Positions 16,858 through 25,862 are shown, counted from the first letter of the stretch. The stretch is DNA of 37,585 nucleotides from Glycomyces fuscus (GCA_002529455.1 NYMS01000042.1:1-37585); one strand, 5' to 3'. The notes: generated by a model from the sequence alone, not told the origin. Numbers and translations: made by a program.

Positions 16858-17877
16858 TCAGGCTCGCGGCCCGAGCTGGTCCAACCCGTGCACGGCATCG
16901 CCGAAGAGGAGCTCCAGGACGGCCTCGTCGCGCTGACCGTCCGCGCCCGCGGCCATGATCGTCTGTACCGCCGGATAGCCGCGCAGGCCGACCTCGGTCG
17001 GCCGTCCCGCGGAGATGATCGTGTAGACCTCGCGGACCGGATAGGTGTGGACGGCCCCGACCTGTTCGGCGAGTTCGTCGATGGCCACGCCCGACAGGAG
17101 GTCGCCGACCACACCCTCGGTACGCACCGCCAGCTCGATCCAGCCGAGGTAGGTCTCGTCGGTGGGCCACCGCCGCTCCACGCCGGGCGAGCCCATCGCC
17201 GAACGCTCGTAGGGGGGAAGCGGCTCGACGCGCAGGCGCATGACGTCCGGATGCTCGCTCCACGGGCGTGCGACGTGCTCGGCCAGGTAGCGGTGGAACG
17301 CCTCGTCCGACACGACTCCGCCTCCCGGAACGAAGCAGAGCACGAAGGTCGGTACGGGGGGAGGGCCCTGCATGGCGGGATCGTTGACGCGGTCGACGAG
17401 CGTGCGACCGCCGCCGGGAGGCGACAGCTGGGCACCGATGCGACCGAGGAAGTTGCGCGCGTCCCGGGGGATGGTCTCCCTCGCGAGCGGATCGGCGCTG
17501 AACGCGGCCAGGTCGGTCCCGGACAGGAAGAGCCCGTGCGGCAGGCCTTGGGGCTGGGCCTCGTCCGGCGCGTCGAACGAGATGCCCCCGACCCTCGGCC
17601 ACAGATCGGGGCGGTTGGCCGCCAGGCGCAGCTGTCGGCACTGCCACAGGCCCGGAGCGCGGGCGAACATGATGCCGTGCACGTCGCGCCAGTAGGCCTC
17701 GCACACCTCCTGCGGGAGGTCGGTGCGCCACCAGCAGAAGGCCGTCAGAGCCCGTTCGGCGGCGTTCTCGAGGTCGGCGGTGTTCACGCCCCCGGCCCCG
17801 GCAGCGGCCACCGGCCCAGCGGACGGTTCCCCGCCCGGCCGGGCGGTCTTCCCCGCGGTCTGCTTCCCGTCACCCAT
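16858..17877 (-). CDS. EthD-like (dimeric alpha/beta barrel) protein
   Basis: The protein has 339 residues. The segment AYWRDVHGIMFARAPGLWQCRQLRL (61-85) resembles the EthD/Dabb family, small ferredoxin-like barrels whose members include helper or monooxygenase-like proteins. A second related segment, FHRYLAEHVARPWSEHPDVMRLRVEPL (194-220), suggests two barrel domains fused in one chain, about three times the length of a single-domain EthD. The start ATG is supported by TAGGAG six bases upstream. The first 30 residues are Ala/Gly-rich and probably disordered. The gene follows the IclR gene by 143 bp on the same strand. I cannot assign a reaction. Confidence 0.75.
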   Translation of the reverse strand: MGDGKQTAGKTARPGGEPSAGPVAAAGAGGVNTADLENAAERALTAFCWWRTDLPQEVCEAYWRDVHGIMFARAPGLWQCRQLRLAANRPDLWPRVGGISFDAPDEAQPQGLPHGLFLSGTDLAAFSADPLARETIPRDARNFLGRIGAQLSPPGGGRTLVDRVNDPAMQGPPPVPTFVLCFVPGGGVVSDEAFHRYLAEHVARPWSEHPDVMRLRVEPLPPYERSAMGSPGVERRWPTDETYLGWIELAVRTEGVVGDLLSGVAIDELAEQVGAVHTYPVREVYTIISAGRPTEVGLRGYPAVQTIMAAGADGQRDEAVLELLFGDAVHGLDQLGPRA

Positions 17878-18020
17878 GGTGCGCTCCTACCCGTTCCCGG
17901 ACAGTGGTCAGGAGTGGCCCGGGGACCACGCCCGTCCCGGACGGCCACGGACGGGCCGGGCCGGGTGGATGCCCACGGCCCGCGGCACCGCCCCGTCCCG
18001 GACGGCACACGACCACTCCA

Positions 18021-18764
18021 TCATGGACTCCAGCCCAGCTCCTCGCTGATGTCACGCGCGGTGGCGGTGAGGTCCTCGGTGAGGGCGAGCAGGCCGGGGC
18101 GGTCGAGCACCATGCTGGGGGCCGACACCGAGATGGCCGCCGCCACCCGCCCGGCCGCGTTGAACACGGGCGCGGCCACGCAGTGGATGAACTCCTCGTG
18201 CTCGAAGTCGTCCAGGGCCCAGCCCCGCTCCGCCGCGCGGTCGAGTTCCGCGTCGAGTCCGGCCCGGTCCGTACGGGTGTTGGGGGTGTAGCGGGGCAGC
18301 GGCGCGTCACCGAGCAGGGCGCCGCGTTCGCGTCGGGGGAGATGGGCCAGGATCGCCTTGCCGATACCGGTGGCGTGCACCGGCGCCAGTGCGCCGATGT
18401 ACGAGTACATGCGCACCGCGTGACGTGACTCCACCTTGTCCAGGTAGACGACGCGGTCGCCCTCCAGCGCCCCCAGGTGGACGGTCTGCCCGCAGGAGGA
18501 GCCCAGGTCGCGGAGGTGCCGGGCGGCCAGGCCCCGGATGTCGAGACCCTCCAGGGCGGCCGCGGCGAGGGTGGCCATACGGGGCCCCAACTGGTAGCTG
18601 CCGTCGTCGGCGCGGCGGACGAAACGCTGTTCCTCCAGGGTGCGCAGCAGACGCAGCGAGGTCGTGCGGTGCACGTCGAGACGTCGGCCGAGCTCACTGA
18701 TCGTGGTGGGGCCGTCGGCCAGCTCCACGAGTATCCGCATGGCGCGTTCGACACTGCTGGACAC
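18021..18764 (-). CDS. IclR-family transcriptional regulator
   Basis: From the GTG at 18764 the protein has 247 residues, normal for IclR. The winged helix is SSVERAMRILVELADGPTTISELGRRLDVHRTTSLRLLRTLEEQRFVRR. The effector domain follows, with GQTVHLGALEGDRVVYLDKVES, HATGIGKAILA and VAAPVFNAAGRVAAAISVSAP. The open frame reaches 18908, but that extension is Pro/Arg-rich shadow. GGGAGAGGA sits six bases before the GTG. It is divergent from the amidohydrolase/lyase/RidA/symporter operon, and a large palindrome lies at that operon's promoter, so it is the probable controller. Confidence 0.92.
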   Translation of the reverse strand: MSSSVERAMRILVELADGPTTISELGRRLDVHRTTSLRLLRTLEEQRFVRRADDGSYQLGPRMATLAAAALEGLDIRGLAARHLRDLGSSCGQTVHLGALEGDRVVYLDKVESRHAVRMYSYIGALAPVHATGIGKAILAHLPRRERGALLGDAPLPRYTPNTRTDRAGLDAELDRAAERGWALDDFEHEEFIHCVAAPVFNAAGRVAAAISVSAPSMVLDRPGLLALTEDLTATARDISEELGWSP

Positions 18765-19016
18765 CTGTGGTCCTCTCCCTTGCTCGTCACGGGCGGGACC
18801 CCTGGGCGGGGGTGGTGCCAGTTTCGCAGGACGCGGGGGCGGTTTCCCGGGATGCGCCGTTCGGGGACCGGCAGCGCCACCGTCCCGCCCGCGCACACGG
18901 CGCCACACGGTCCGGGCCCTCCGCCGGAGCGCGTGGCGGACGGTTCCCCCCGGCTCCGGGCCGTTGTGGCTCGCTCACCCACGACCTCCCCGTGGTTACC
19001 CGCGTCACACGGGATG

Positions 19017-19079
19017 TTGACCTGCGTCACTACGGAATGCTATTCAAGCTGTTGACGAATGCGCAACGTTGCTGCGCAT
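19017..19079 (+). promoter_or_regulatory. Promoter and IclR-type operator of the amidohydrolase operon
   Basis: TTGACC (19017-19022) and TATTCA (19041-19046), spaced 18 bp, form a good vegetative promoter. Just downstream, 19059-19079 has perfect 7-bp arms ATGCGCA and TGCGCAT around ACGTTGC, overlapping the perfect palindrome GCAACGTTGC (19063-19072). Its position over the early transcribed region fits repression by the divergent IclR protein. The rest of the 342-bp gap (18765-19016) shows nothing recognisable. Confidence 0.7.
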
Positions 19080-19106
19080 ATCGCAGCACGAGAGGGGATG
19101 GTCAGA

Positions 19107-20396
19107 GTGTGGGACCTGCTGCTGCACGGCGGTCGCGTCATCGACCCCGCCTCAGGACGGGACGAGACAGCCGACATCGCCGTGCGCGCGGGCCGGATCG
19201 CCGCCGTCGCCACCGCCCTCCCCCGGTCCCGGTCCGCCCAGGCCGTCGACGTCTCCGGACAGGTGGTGCTCCCGGGCCTGGTGGACATGCACACGCACGT
19301 GTGGCACGGCGCCACCTACTGGGGGCTGGAACCGGAGGCCCTGGCCTGGCGCACCGGTGTGACGACCTGGGTCGACGCCGGATCCGCCGGCGCCTACGCG
19401 ATGGAGGGGTTCAGGCGCGCCGTCGCCGACCCCGCGCCGTTCCGCGTCCACGCGATGATCAACGTCTCCGGGCTCGGCCTGGTCGGCCGCACCGGCGAGC
19501 ACCACGTACTGGACAACCTCGATGTGGCCACCGCGGCCGCGGTGGCCGCCCAGCAGGGCGACCTGGTCCGCGGAGTCAAGGCGCGTATCGACCGCCACAC
19601 CGTCGGGCGGCACGGGCTGGAGCCGCTCCGCCGGGCGGTCGAGCTGGCACGGCGCATCGAGAAGCCGCTCATGGTGCACATCGGCTACGGCCCGCCCGGG
19701 CTCGCCGACGTCGCGCCGTTCCTCGACGAAGGCGACATCCTCACCCACTGCGCGACGGGGGCCGCCACCGACCTGGTCGCCGACGGGCGGCCCACCGACG
19801 CGCTGTCGCGCCTGAGGGACGACGGCGTCGTCTTCGACCTCGGCCACGGGTCGGGCGCGTTCGACTTCGACGTACTCGAAGCGGAGCTGGCCGCCGGGGT
19901 GGTCCCCGTCGTCTCCACCGACCTGCACATCCGCTCCGTCCACGGCCCGGCCTTCGACATGCCGACCGTCATGGGCAAGGCGCTGGCGGCCGGGATGGGG
20001 CTCTCCGAGACGGTGGCGGCGGCCACCGTGCGCCCCGCGCGTGCGCTCGGCCTGGCCGCCGGGACCCTGGAGGTCGGAGCCGCCGCCGACATCGCCGTGT
20101 TCTCCCTGGAGGAGGGCGGGTTCCCCACCGTCGACGTGCACGGAGGGGTGCGCGAGGCCCCGCTGCGCCTCGGCAACACCGCCACCTACGCCGCTGGCCG
20201 CCTGCTCGCGCCCCGCGCCGCCGGACCCCCGCCCGTATGGGTACCGCTCAGCGAGGCCCAGCGGCGCGCCGAGGCCGAACGCCGCGAGCAGGTACGAACC
20301 TCCGTCCGCTACCTGGACCGGCCCGAGGACTTCGACGAGCACTTCCCCCGCCCCGAAGCCGCGGCGGGCCCGAAACAGCAGGGAGCGTCACGTTGA
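19107..20396 (+). CDS. Amidohydrolase/deacetylase-family metallohydrolase
   Basis: From GTG 19107 the protein has 429 residues. It is a binuclear-metal amidohydrolase: His62 and His64 (DMHTH), bridging Lys158 (GVKAR), His191 (MVHIG), His214 (LTHC) and Asp272 (STDLH) are all present. It fits the amidohydrolase/deacetylase group related to AHA_3915, whose members often sit beside PLP-dependent ammonia-lyases. Starts at 19059 (inside the palindrome) and 19098 (AGAGGGG directly adjacent) are possible but less good. The GTG at 19107 has AGAGGGG nine bases upstream and gives the normal N-terminus WDLLLHGGRVID. It is the first gene of a four-gene operon, and its stop overlaps the next start by 4 bp. 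The inferred job is removal of an N-acyl or similar group from an amino compound. Confidence 0.88.
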   Translation: MWDLLLHGGRVIDPASGRDETADIAVRAGRIAAVATALPRSRSAQAVDVSGQVVLPGLVDMHTHVWHGATYWGLEPEALAWRTGVTTWVDAGSAGAYAMEGFRRAVADPAPFRVHAMINVSGLGLVGRTGEHHVLDNLDVATAAAVAAQQGDLVRGVKARIDRHTVGRHGLEPLRRAVELARRIEKPLMVHIGYGPPGLADVAPFLDEGDILTHCATGAATDLVADGRPTDALSRLRDDGVVFDLGHGSGAFDFDVLEAELAAGVVPVVSTDLHIRSVHGPAFDMPTVMGKALAAGMGLSETVAAATVRPARALGLAAGTLEVGAAADIAVFSLEEGGFPTVDVHGGVREAPLRLGNTATYAAGRLLAPRAAGPPPVWVPLSEAQRRAEAERREQVRTSVRYLDRPEDFDEHFPRPEAAAGPKQQGASR

Positions 20397-21703
20397 CCGG
20401 CACCCCCTCGCGCACCGCCTCCCCCCTCGCCGGAGCGGGGCTGCCCGCCGCGGCACTGGCCGCGCTGGACGCGGCCCCCGTCGAGGCCCGTTCCCTTCCG
20501 CACAGCCCCGCGACGGCCGCCGGGGTCCGCACCGCCGGACTGCGCCTACGCGACCTGTGGCTGCCCGCCGTCACCCTGGACGAGGCCGCCGTGCGGCACA
20601 ACCTGGACCGCTTCGCGCGCTGGTGCGCCGACCGGGGGCTCGACCTGGCCCCCCACGCCAAGACCACCATGTCGCCGCACCTGTGGTCGGCGCAGTTGGA
20701 GCACGGCGCCTGGGGGCTGTCCGTGGCCACCGTCGCCCAGGCCCGCGTGGCGCGCTCCTTCGGCGTCCCCCGCGTACTCATCGCCAACGAGGTCGTGGAG
20801 GACGGCCAGCTCGCCTGGATCCGTGACTCCCTGGCCGACCCGGACTTCCAGGTCCTGTGCCTGGTGGACTCCCGGGAGGGGGCACGGATCATGGAGGCCG
20901 CCCTGGCCGGCGCGGCACGGCCCCTGCCGGTCCTGGTGGAGCTGGGAGTCGAGGGGCGGCGCACCGGGGTACGCGGCATGGACGACGCGCTGGCCCTGGC
21001 CCGGGCGGTGGCCGCCAGTACGCGTCTCACCCTGGCCGGCGTCGAGGCCTTCGAGGGGGTCTTCCCCCAGCGCAGGGACGACGACTCCCCCGCCCGGGTC
21101 CGGGACTGGCTCGACCGATTGTTCGGCTTCGCGCGGAGCGCCGACGCCGAGGGCCTGTTCTCGGGGGTCTCGGAGGTGGTCGTCACCGCGGGCGGCAGCA
21201 GCTACCCCGACCTGGTCGCCGACGCCCTGTCGGAACCGCCCGGGCTGTCGCTCCCGGTCCGCAGGATCGTCCGCTCGGGCTGCTACATCACCCACGACGA
21301 CCTGTTCATGGAGCGCGCCTCGCCGCTGCGCTCCTCCGCCGTCACCGACCCCCTGCGGCCCGCCCTCAGCTGCCACGCGCGGGTGCTGTCATGCCCGGAG
21401 CCGGGACGGGCACTGCTGGGAGTCGGCAAACGCGACGTGTCGTTCGACATCGACCTCCCCGTCCCCCGCGCCCTGTGGCGGGGGGAACGCAGGACACCGC
21501 TGGACGAGGGGACGCGCGTCGTCGAACTCAACGACCACCACGGATTCCTGGAGTCCACCAGCACCGGCGACGCCGCCCCGGGGGTCGGGGACGTGGTCGA
21601 GCTGGGGTTGTCCCACCCGTGCACGGTGTTCGACAAGTGGCCGCTGATCCCGGTACTCGACTCCGAAGGCCGGGTCGTGGACGCGGTCCGCACCCTGTTC
21701 TGA
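20393..21703 (+). CDS. D-threonine-aldolase-fold PLP enzyme (amino acid deaminase/ammonia-lyase)
   Basis: The protein has 436 residues starting at a TTG that overlaps the amidohydrolase stop (TTGA), with GGGAG seven bases upstream. The fold is alanine-racemase N-terminal plus D-serine-dehydratase-like C-terminal. The PLP lysine is Lys90 in PHAKTTM. The C-terminal metal and substrate segment is present (VELNDHHGFLES and LSHPCTVFDKW). The family includes D-serine dehydratase, D-threonine aldolase and broad amino acid deaminases that make a 2-keto acid plus ammonia. The preceding 1.6 kb of open frame is shadow of the amidohydrolase. RidA encoded next favours an ammonia-eliminating reaction, which passes through an enamine or imine, rather than an aldol cleavage. 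Confidence 0.9.
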   Translation: MTGTPSRTASPLAGAGLPAAALAALDAAPVEARSLPHSPATAAGVRTAGLRLRDLWLPAVTLDEAAVRHNLDRFARWCADRGLDLAPHAKTTMSPHLWSAQLEHGAWGLSVATVAQARVARSFGVPRVLIANEVVEDGQLAWIRDSLADPDFQVLCLVDSREGARIMEAALAGAARPLPVLVELGVEGRRTGVRGMDDALALARAVAASTRLTLAGVEAFEGVFPQRRDDDSPARVRDWLDRLFGFARSADAEGLFSGVSEVVVTAGGSSYPDLVADALSEPPGLSLPVRRIVRSGCYITHDDLFMERASPLRSSAVTDPLRPALSCHARVLSCPEPGRALLGVGKRDVSFDIDLPVPRALWRGERRTPLDEGTRVVELNDHHGFLESTSTGDAAPGVGDVVELGLSHPCTVFDKWPLIPVLDSEGRVVDAVRTLF

Positions 21704-21754
21704 CCGCGCCGGCCCTCCGGCGCACCGAAACCAGACGAAGACGGAGGAAGACGC

Positions 21755-22141
21755 ATGAGCAAGAAGAAGCGGATCGTCACCGCCCCGGACGCCGCCCCGC
21801 CCGGCGGCCCCTACTCCCAGGCGGTCGTCGCCGGAGACCACATCCACCTCGCCGGCGCGACCCCGCACCGTACCGACCGCTCACTGGTGGAGGGGTCCTT
21901 CGAGGAGCAGGCCCGCGCGACCTTCGACAACCTCGCCGCCGTGGCCAGGGCCGCGGGCGCCAGCCTGGCCGACGCCGTCCAGGCCCGGGTGTACCTGCGC
22001 GACCTGGACGACTTCCAGGCGATGAACGAGGTGTTCGCGGAGTACTTCGGCGACGAACCGCCGGTGCGCACCACCATCCAGGCCGACCTGCCCGGATTCC
22101 TCATCGAGGTCGACGCGGTGCTGTACAGGCCGGCCGGGTAG
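21755..22141 (+). CDS. RidA-family enamine/imine deaminase
   Basis: The protein has 128 residues, full length. RidA proteins hydrolyse reactive enamine and imine intermediates released by PLP lyases to keto acid and ammonia. The family motifs are GPYSQAV near the N-terminus, the active-site Arg in PPVRTTIQ, and the closing IEVDAVLY. GGAGGAAGACGC precedes the ATG. It lies 51 bp after the PLP enzyme and 137 bp before the symporter, so it is inside the catabolic operon. This supports direct processing of that enzyme's product. Confidence 0.94.
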   Translation: MSKKKRIVTAPDAAPPGGPYSQAVVAGDHIHLAGATPHRTDRSLVEGSFEEQARATFDNLAAVARAAGASLADAVQARVYLRDLDDFQAMNEVFAEYFGDEPPVRTTIQADLPGFLIEVDAVLYRPAG

Positions 22142-22149
22142 GGACCGGC

Positions 22150-22177
22150 CGCGCCGTCCGGGAGGACGCCCGGCGCG
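22150..22177 (+). other. Hairpin between RidA and symporter genes
   Basis: CGCGCCG (22150-22156) pairs with CGGCGCG (22171-22177), with a 14-base loop. It sits inside the operon just after the RidA stop, so it may lower readthrough into the symporter gene or protect the upstream mRNA. Confidence 0.4.
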
Positions 22178-22278
22178 TACGGCGCCGCGCATCCTCCCCC
22201 CCACCCTCTCCGCCCGGTCCCGGGCTCTCTCCCCTCGGACCGCGGACGCCATCCCCCCACCTCTCCTGGAGACGTCTC

Positions 22279-23778
22279 ATGATCGAAACCAACATGGGCT
22301 ACATCGTCGCCCTGCTGGTCGCCGTCCTCTTCATGCTGGGTATCAGCTGGTGGGTGGCCCGGCGCACCAGCAGCGGTGAGGACTTCCTGCTCGCGGGACG
22401 CAGGCTCGGCACCCCGCTGGTGATGGGAAGCACCCTCGCCACCCTGGTCGGCACCGGCTCCAGCCTGGGCGCGGTGGGCTTCGCCTACCAGAACGGCTGG
22501 GCGGGAATGCTGTACGGGATCGGCGGTGCGTCGGGCGTGCTCCTGCTGCTGTGGCTCTTCTCCGACGTGCGCAGGCACGGCTTCATGACCTTCGCCGAGG
22601 AGATGAGCTACTACTACGGCGCCAGCCGCGCGGTGAAGGGCGTGGTGGCCGTGCTGCTGTTCCTGGCCTCCGTGGGATGGCTGGGCGCGCACATCATGGG
22701 CGGGGCGATGTACCTGTCCTTCCTCACCGGCATGGACGCGAACACGGCCAAGATCGTCATCGCCCTGGGCTTTGGCGTCTACACCGTGGTCGGCGGTTAC
22801 CTGGCGGTGGTCATCACCGACGCCGTCCAGGGCACCCTCCTGTTCCTGGGGTTCACCCTCCTCGCGGTGCTCGCCCTGGTGACCGTCGGCGGGCTCGGCG
22901 AGCTGAACGAAGGCGTCACCGAGGAGGCCGCCTCCCTGCTGGGCGTCGAGGCCATGGGACCGGTGCCCGCGCTGTCGCTGGCGCTGGTCATCGCCGTCGG
23001 CGTGTTGGCCACGCCGTCCTACCGCCAGCGGATCTACTCCGCGGCCGACGTCCGGACCGTACGGCGCAGCTTCCTGCTCGCCGGGGTGCTCTTCGCCGTG
23101 TTCGCCGCCCTTCCGGCGATCGCCGGGATGTCGGCCAGTGTCCTGGCACCCGGCCTGGAGAACCCGGACATGGCCTTCCCCTACCTGGCGACCACGCTGT
23201 TCCCGCTGTGGGTGGGGGCCTTCCTGCTGGTCGCGGGCCTGTCGGCGACGATGTCCTCCGGTGACTCCGACGCCATCGTGGGAGTGACCATCCTGATGCG
23301 CGACGTCTCCCAGGTGGTCACCGGCAGGCTCCCCGAGGCGGAGAACCTCGTGCGCCACTCCCGCTGGGCCCTGGCCGCGGTGCTCACGTTGTCCCTGGTG
23401 TTCGCCCTGATGGCCACGACCATCATCGGCTACATCACCCTCATGATCTCCACCGTGCTCACCGGCCTGCTGGTGGCCTCCCTCCTCGGCAGGTTCTGGC
23501 CGCGCGCCACGTGGCAGGGCGGAATCGCCGCGATGCTCGGTGGTTCGGTGGCGGCCCTGGTCGTCAACAACGTGGAGTCGTTCACCGCGTTCTGGGGCAA
23601 CGCGGTGATCCCCTCGCTCGTGGTGGCCCTGGTGTCAGGAGTGGTCGTCAGCCTGGTCACCCCGCGTACCAGGGTCTCCCGGGAGGAGGCGCTGCGGCTG
23701 CTGGCGGAGGAGCGCGCCACCCTCGACGTCGGCACCAGGCTGCGCGGCGGCGGTTCCACCGAGCACCAGCCGGGCTGA
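22279..23778 (+). CDS. Sodium:solute symporter (SSS family)
   Basis: The protein has 499 residues and about 13 hydrophobic membrane segments, the normal SSS layout. It uses a sodium gradient to import a solute. Family landmarks are SSGEDFLLAGRRLGTPLVMGSTLATLVGTGS near the N-terminus, GGYLAVVITDAVQG in the middle and LSATMSSGDSDAIVG, which carries the serine-rich sodium-site segment. The ATG at 22279 has GGAGA six to seven bases upstream. The open frame reaches far upstream only because the antiparallel and shifted frames are free of stops. It is the last gene of the operon, so it probably imports the amidohydrolase substrate or the amino acid. The substrate is not readable. Confidence 0.93.
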   Translation: MIETNMGYIVALLVAVLFMLGISWWVARRTSSGEDFLLAGRRLGTPLVMGSTLATLVGTGSSLGAVGFAYQNGWAGMLYGIGGASGVLLLLWLFSDVRRHGFMTFAEEMSYYYGASRAVKGVVAVLLFLASVGWLGAHIMGGAMYLSFLTGMDANTAKIVIALGFGVYTVVGGYLAVVITDAVQGTLLFLGFTLLAVLALVTVGGLGELNEGVTEEAASLLGVEAMGPVPALSLALVIAVGVLATPSYRQRIYSAADVRTVRRSFLLAGVLFAVFAALPAIAGMSASVLAPGLENPDMAFPYLATTLFPLWVGAFLLVAGLSATMSSGDSDAIVGVTILMRDVSQVVTGRLPEAENLVRHSRWALAAVLTLSLVFALMATTIIGYITLMISTVLTGLLVASLLGRFWPRATWQGGIAAMLGGSVAALVVNNVESFTAFWGNAVIPSLVVALVSGVVVSLVTPRTRVSREEALRLLAEERATLDVGTRLRGGGSTEHQPG

Positions 23779-23886
23779 CCCGGAGCCGTTCGCGCGGCTT
23801 CGCCCGGCGGGACCCGGCCCGCCGTCCCCGGTCCGGGGGTCGTCGCGACGCGGGGGTCGGCTACTCGTTCGAAGCGGGTCCGGCGG

Positions 23887-23914
23887 CGGTGCCCTCCTCG
23901 GGACGAGGGCACCG
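23887..23914 (+). terminator. Hairpin terminator after the symporter
   Basis: CGGTGCCCTC (23887-23896) pairs perfectly with GAGGGCACCG (23905-23914) around an 8-base loop. It lies 108 bp after the symporter stop and 130 bp before the kinase start. There is no T-run, which is usual in this type of genome. Confidence 0.65.
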
Positions 23915-24044
23915 GCCCGCACCGGGTGCGTCCGGTGAGGCCGCCCGGTGCGCCGCCGACGTGACCGGTTATGGTCAGAACCGACCGCACGTGCCCCGCC
24001 GCCTGCGATCCTGAACCGACCCCCCTGCGGCACTCGGAGCGCAC

Positions 24045-25862
24045 GTGACCTCTCCCGAACCGCCCTCCCGGTCCGCCCAGACCTTCCAGCCCCTACGGCC
24101 CCGCGACCCCGGGTCCGTCGGCGGGTACCGGATCACGGGCCGTCTCGGTGCGGGCGGCATGGGCACCGTCTACGCCGGTCGGAGCCCCTCCGGCGACCTG
24201 GTGGCGATCAAGCTCGTCCACGGCGACCTCGCCGCCGACCCCGACTTCCGGGCCCGGTTCCGCCGCGAGGCCGACCTCGTGCGGCGGGTGTCCAGCCCCT
24301 GCGTGCCGCGTTTCCTGGACAGCGACACCGGCGCCGCCCAGCCCTGGCTGGCCACCGAGTACGTCGCCGGTCCCACCCTGCGCCGGCACGTGCGCGAACA
24401 CGGACCGCTGACCGGCACCGGCCTGCGGGCCTTCGCCACCGGGGTGGCCGAGGCGCTGCGGGCGATCCACGCGGCCGGGATCGTGCACCGCGACCTCAAA
24501 CCCGGCAACGTGGTACTCGCGGCGGACGGCCCCAAGCTCCTCGACTTCGGCATCGCCCGCGCCCTCGCGGAGACCGCCATCACCCGCACCGGAGGGCTGT
24601 TCGGCACGCCCGGCTGGGTGGCCCCGGAACTGCTGCGCGGCGGACTGCCGGGTCCGGCGGCCGACGTGTTCGCCTGGGGCGTCCTGGTCGCCTTCGCCGC
24701 CACCGGAAGAAGCCCGTTCGGGACCGGTTCCGCCGAGACCGTGGCGGTGCGGGTGCTGGAGGGCCGACCGGACCTGGCCGGGGTCCCCGACGACCTGGTG
24801 CCGCTGGTCACCGCCGCCACCGGGGGCGACCCCGCACGGCGGCCGACCGTGGGCCGGGCGCTGTCCGAGCTGCTCGGGACGGAGCTCACGGGGGTCGGCG
24901 GCACGGGTGCGGCCGAGGAGGCGACCGCCCTGGTCACCCGGGTGCTCCGGGAGGGCTGGGAGGCTCCGCCGCCGCCCACCACGACCGCCCCTCCCCGCTC
25001 CCCCGCCCCGCCTCCGGGGACCGGTCGGCCCTCGGGCCGGTCGGCCGCGCGGGGACCGGGGAAGCGCCGCTGGCCGCTGGTCGCGGCGGCGTCCGCTGCC
25101 GTGCTGCTGGTGACCGGAGGCGGCTGGTTCCTGGGCGACCGGTTCGGCCCGGGTGGCACCGGCTCGGGCTCTGACGGGCCCGGGGCCGCCGGGGCAACGC
25201 AGGGGACCGGCGACGGGGGCGGAGGGAGCGGGGACGGCCCCGCAGAGGGCTCGGACGGCGTCTCGAACACCGGCGCCGACGGCGAGATCGCGGTGGAGCT
25301 CTCCGGGAACGGGCTGTTCACCGTGCACGCGGACGGCTCCGGAGCACTCGGGATCACCCCGGGGTTCGACGGGGTCGGCCCCGCCCTGCCCGAGGGGGTC
25401 GGGCGCGCCGAGTACGCGGTGGCGACCGTCCGGGTGGAGACCGTCCGCTCCGACACCGCCGCCCGGACCGGGGCCACGGTGTTCGGCGAGGTCGAGTACG
25501 TGGCGGACACCGGTGAGTTCACGCTGCGGTCGGGCGACCTCACCCTCCTCGAGGTCGGCGAGGGGCTGGACCCGCTCCCCGACGACCCCACCGCCGACGG
25601 GCGGCCCGCCCACGTGGCCGACCCCGACGAGGTGCTGGCCACCGTCAGCCGGGAGACGACCCGCGCGGAGTTCGAGGTGCGCTTCCCGGAGGCGCCCGAG
25701 AGCGGGCTGCTCGCCTACCTGCCCGCCCCCACGGCGCTCGGCGGGGACGGGGCCGCCGCGCGCGGCGCCTACGCGTGCTACATGAACTGGCACCCGTACC
25801 CGCCGGTCGACATGACCGACGAGGAGTTCGTGCCCTGCCCGGAGGAGCGCCCCAGTGAGTGA
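24045..25862 (+). CDS. Transmembrane serine/threonine protein kinase 1
   Basis: The protein has 605 residues. The PknB-type kinase domain covers about 28-280: glycine loop GRLGAGGMGTVY (32-43), ATP lysine Lys56, catalytic loop HRDLKPGN (148-155), DFG 167-169 and GTPGWVAPE. A Pro-rich linker (about 305-340) leads to one membrane helix (about 343-363), then a Gly/Ser-rich segment and an extracellular domain of about 200 residues that I do not recognise. It holds a single late cysteine pair (ACYMNW and PCPEE). There are no PASTA repeats. The GTG start has GGAG five bases upstream. The 3' end overlaps the second kinase by 8 bp. Confidence 0.92.
   Translation: MTSPEPPSRSAQTFQPLRPRDPGSVGGYRITGRLGAGGMGTVYAGRSPSGDLVAIKLVHGDLAADPDFRARFRREADLVRRVSSPCVPRFLDSDTGAAQPWLATEYVAGPTLRRHVREHGPLTGTGLRAFATGVAEALRAIHAAGIVHRDLKPGNVVLAADGPKLLDFGIARALAETAITRTGGLFGTPGWVAPELLRGGLPGPAADVFAWGVLVAFAATGRSPFGTGSAETVAVRVLEGRPDLAGVPDDLVPLVTAATGGDPARRPTVGRALSELLGTELTGVGGTGAAEEATALVTRVLREGWEAPPPPTTTAPPRSPAPPPGTGRPSGRSAARGPGKRRWPLVAAASAAVLLVTGGGWFLGDRFGPGGTGSGSDGPGAAGATQGTGDGGGGSGDGPAEGSDGVSNTGADGEIAVELSGNGLFTVHADGSGALGITPGFDGVGPALPEGVGRAEYAVATVRVETVRSDTAARTGATVFGEVEYVADTGEFTLRSGDLTLLEVGEGLDPLPDDPTADGRPAHVADPDEVLATVSRETTRAEFEVRFPEAPESGLLAYLPAPTALGGDGAAARGAYACYMNWHPYPPVDMTDEEFVPCPEERPSE

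Noticed and set aside
18767..21703. Open frame of 978 residues on the plus strand
   Set aside because: Only the part from 20393 encodes a recognisable protein. The first 1.6 kb is an Arg/Pro/Gly-rich shadow of the amidohydrolase, caused by high GC. The TTG at 20393 with a good ribosome site explains the gene.
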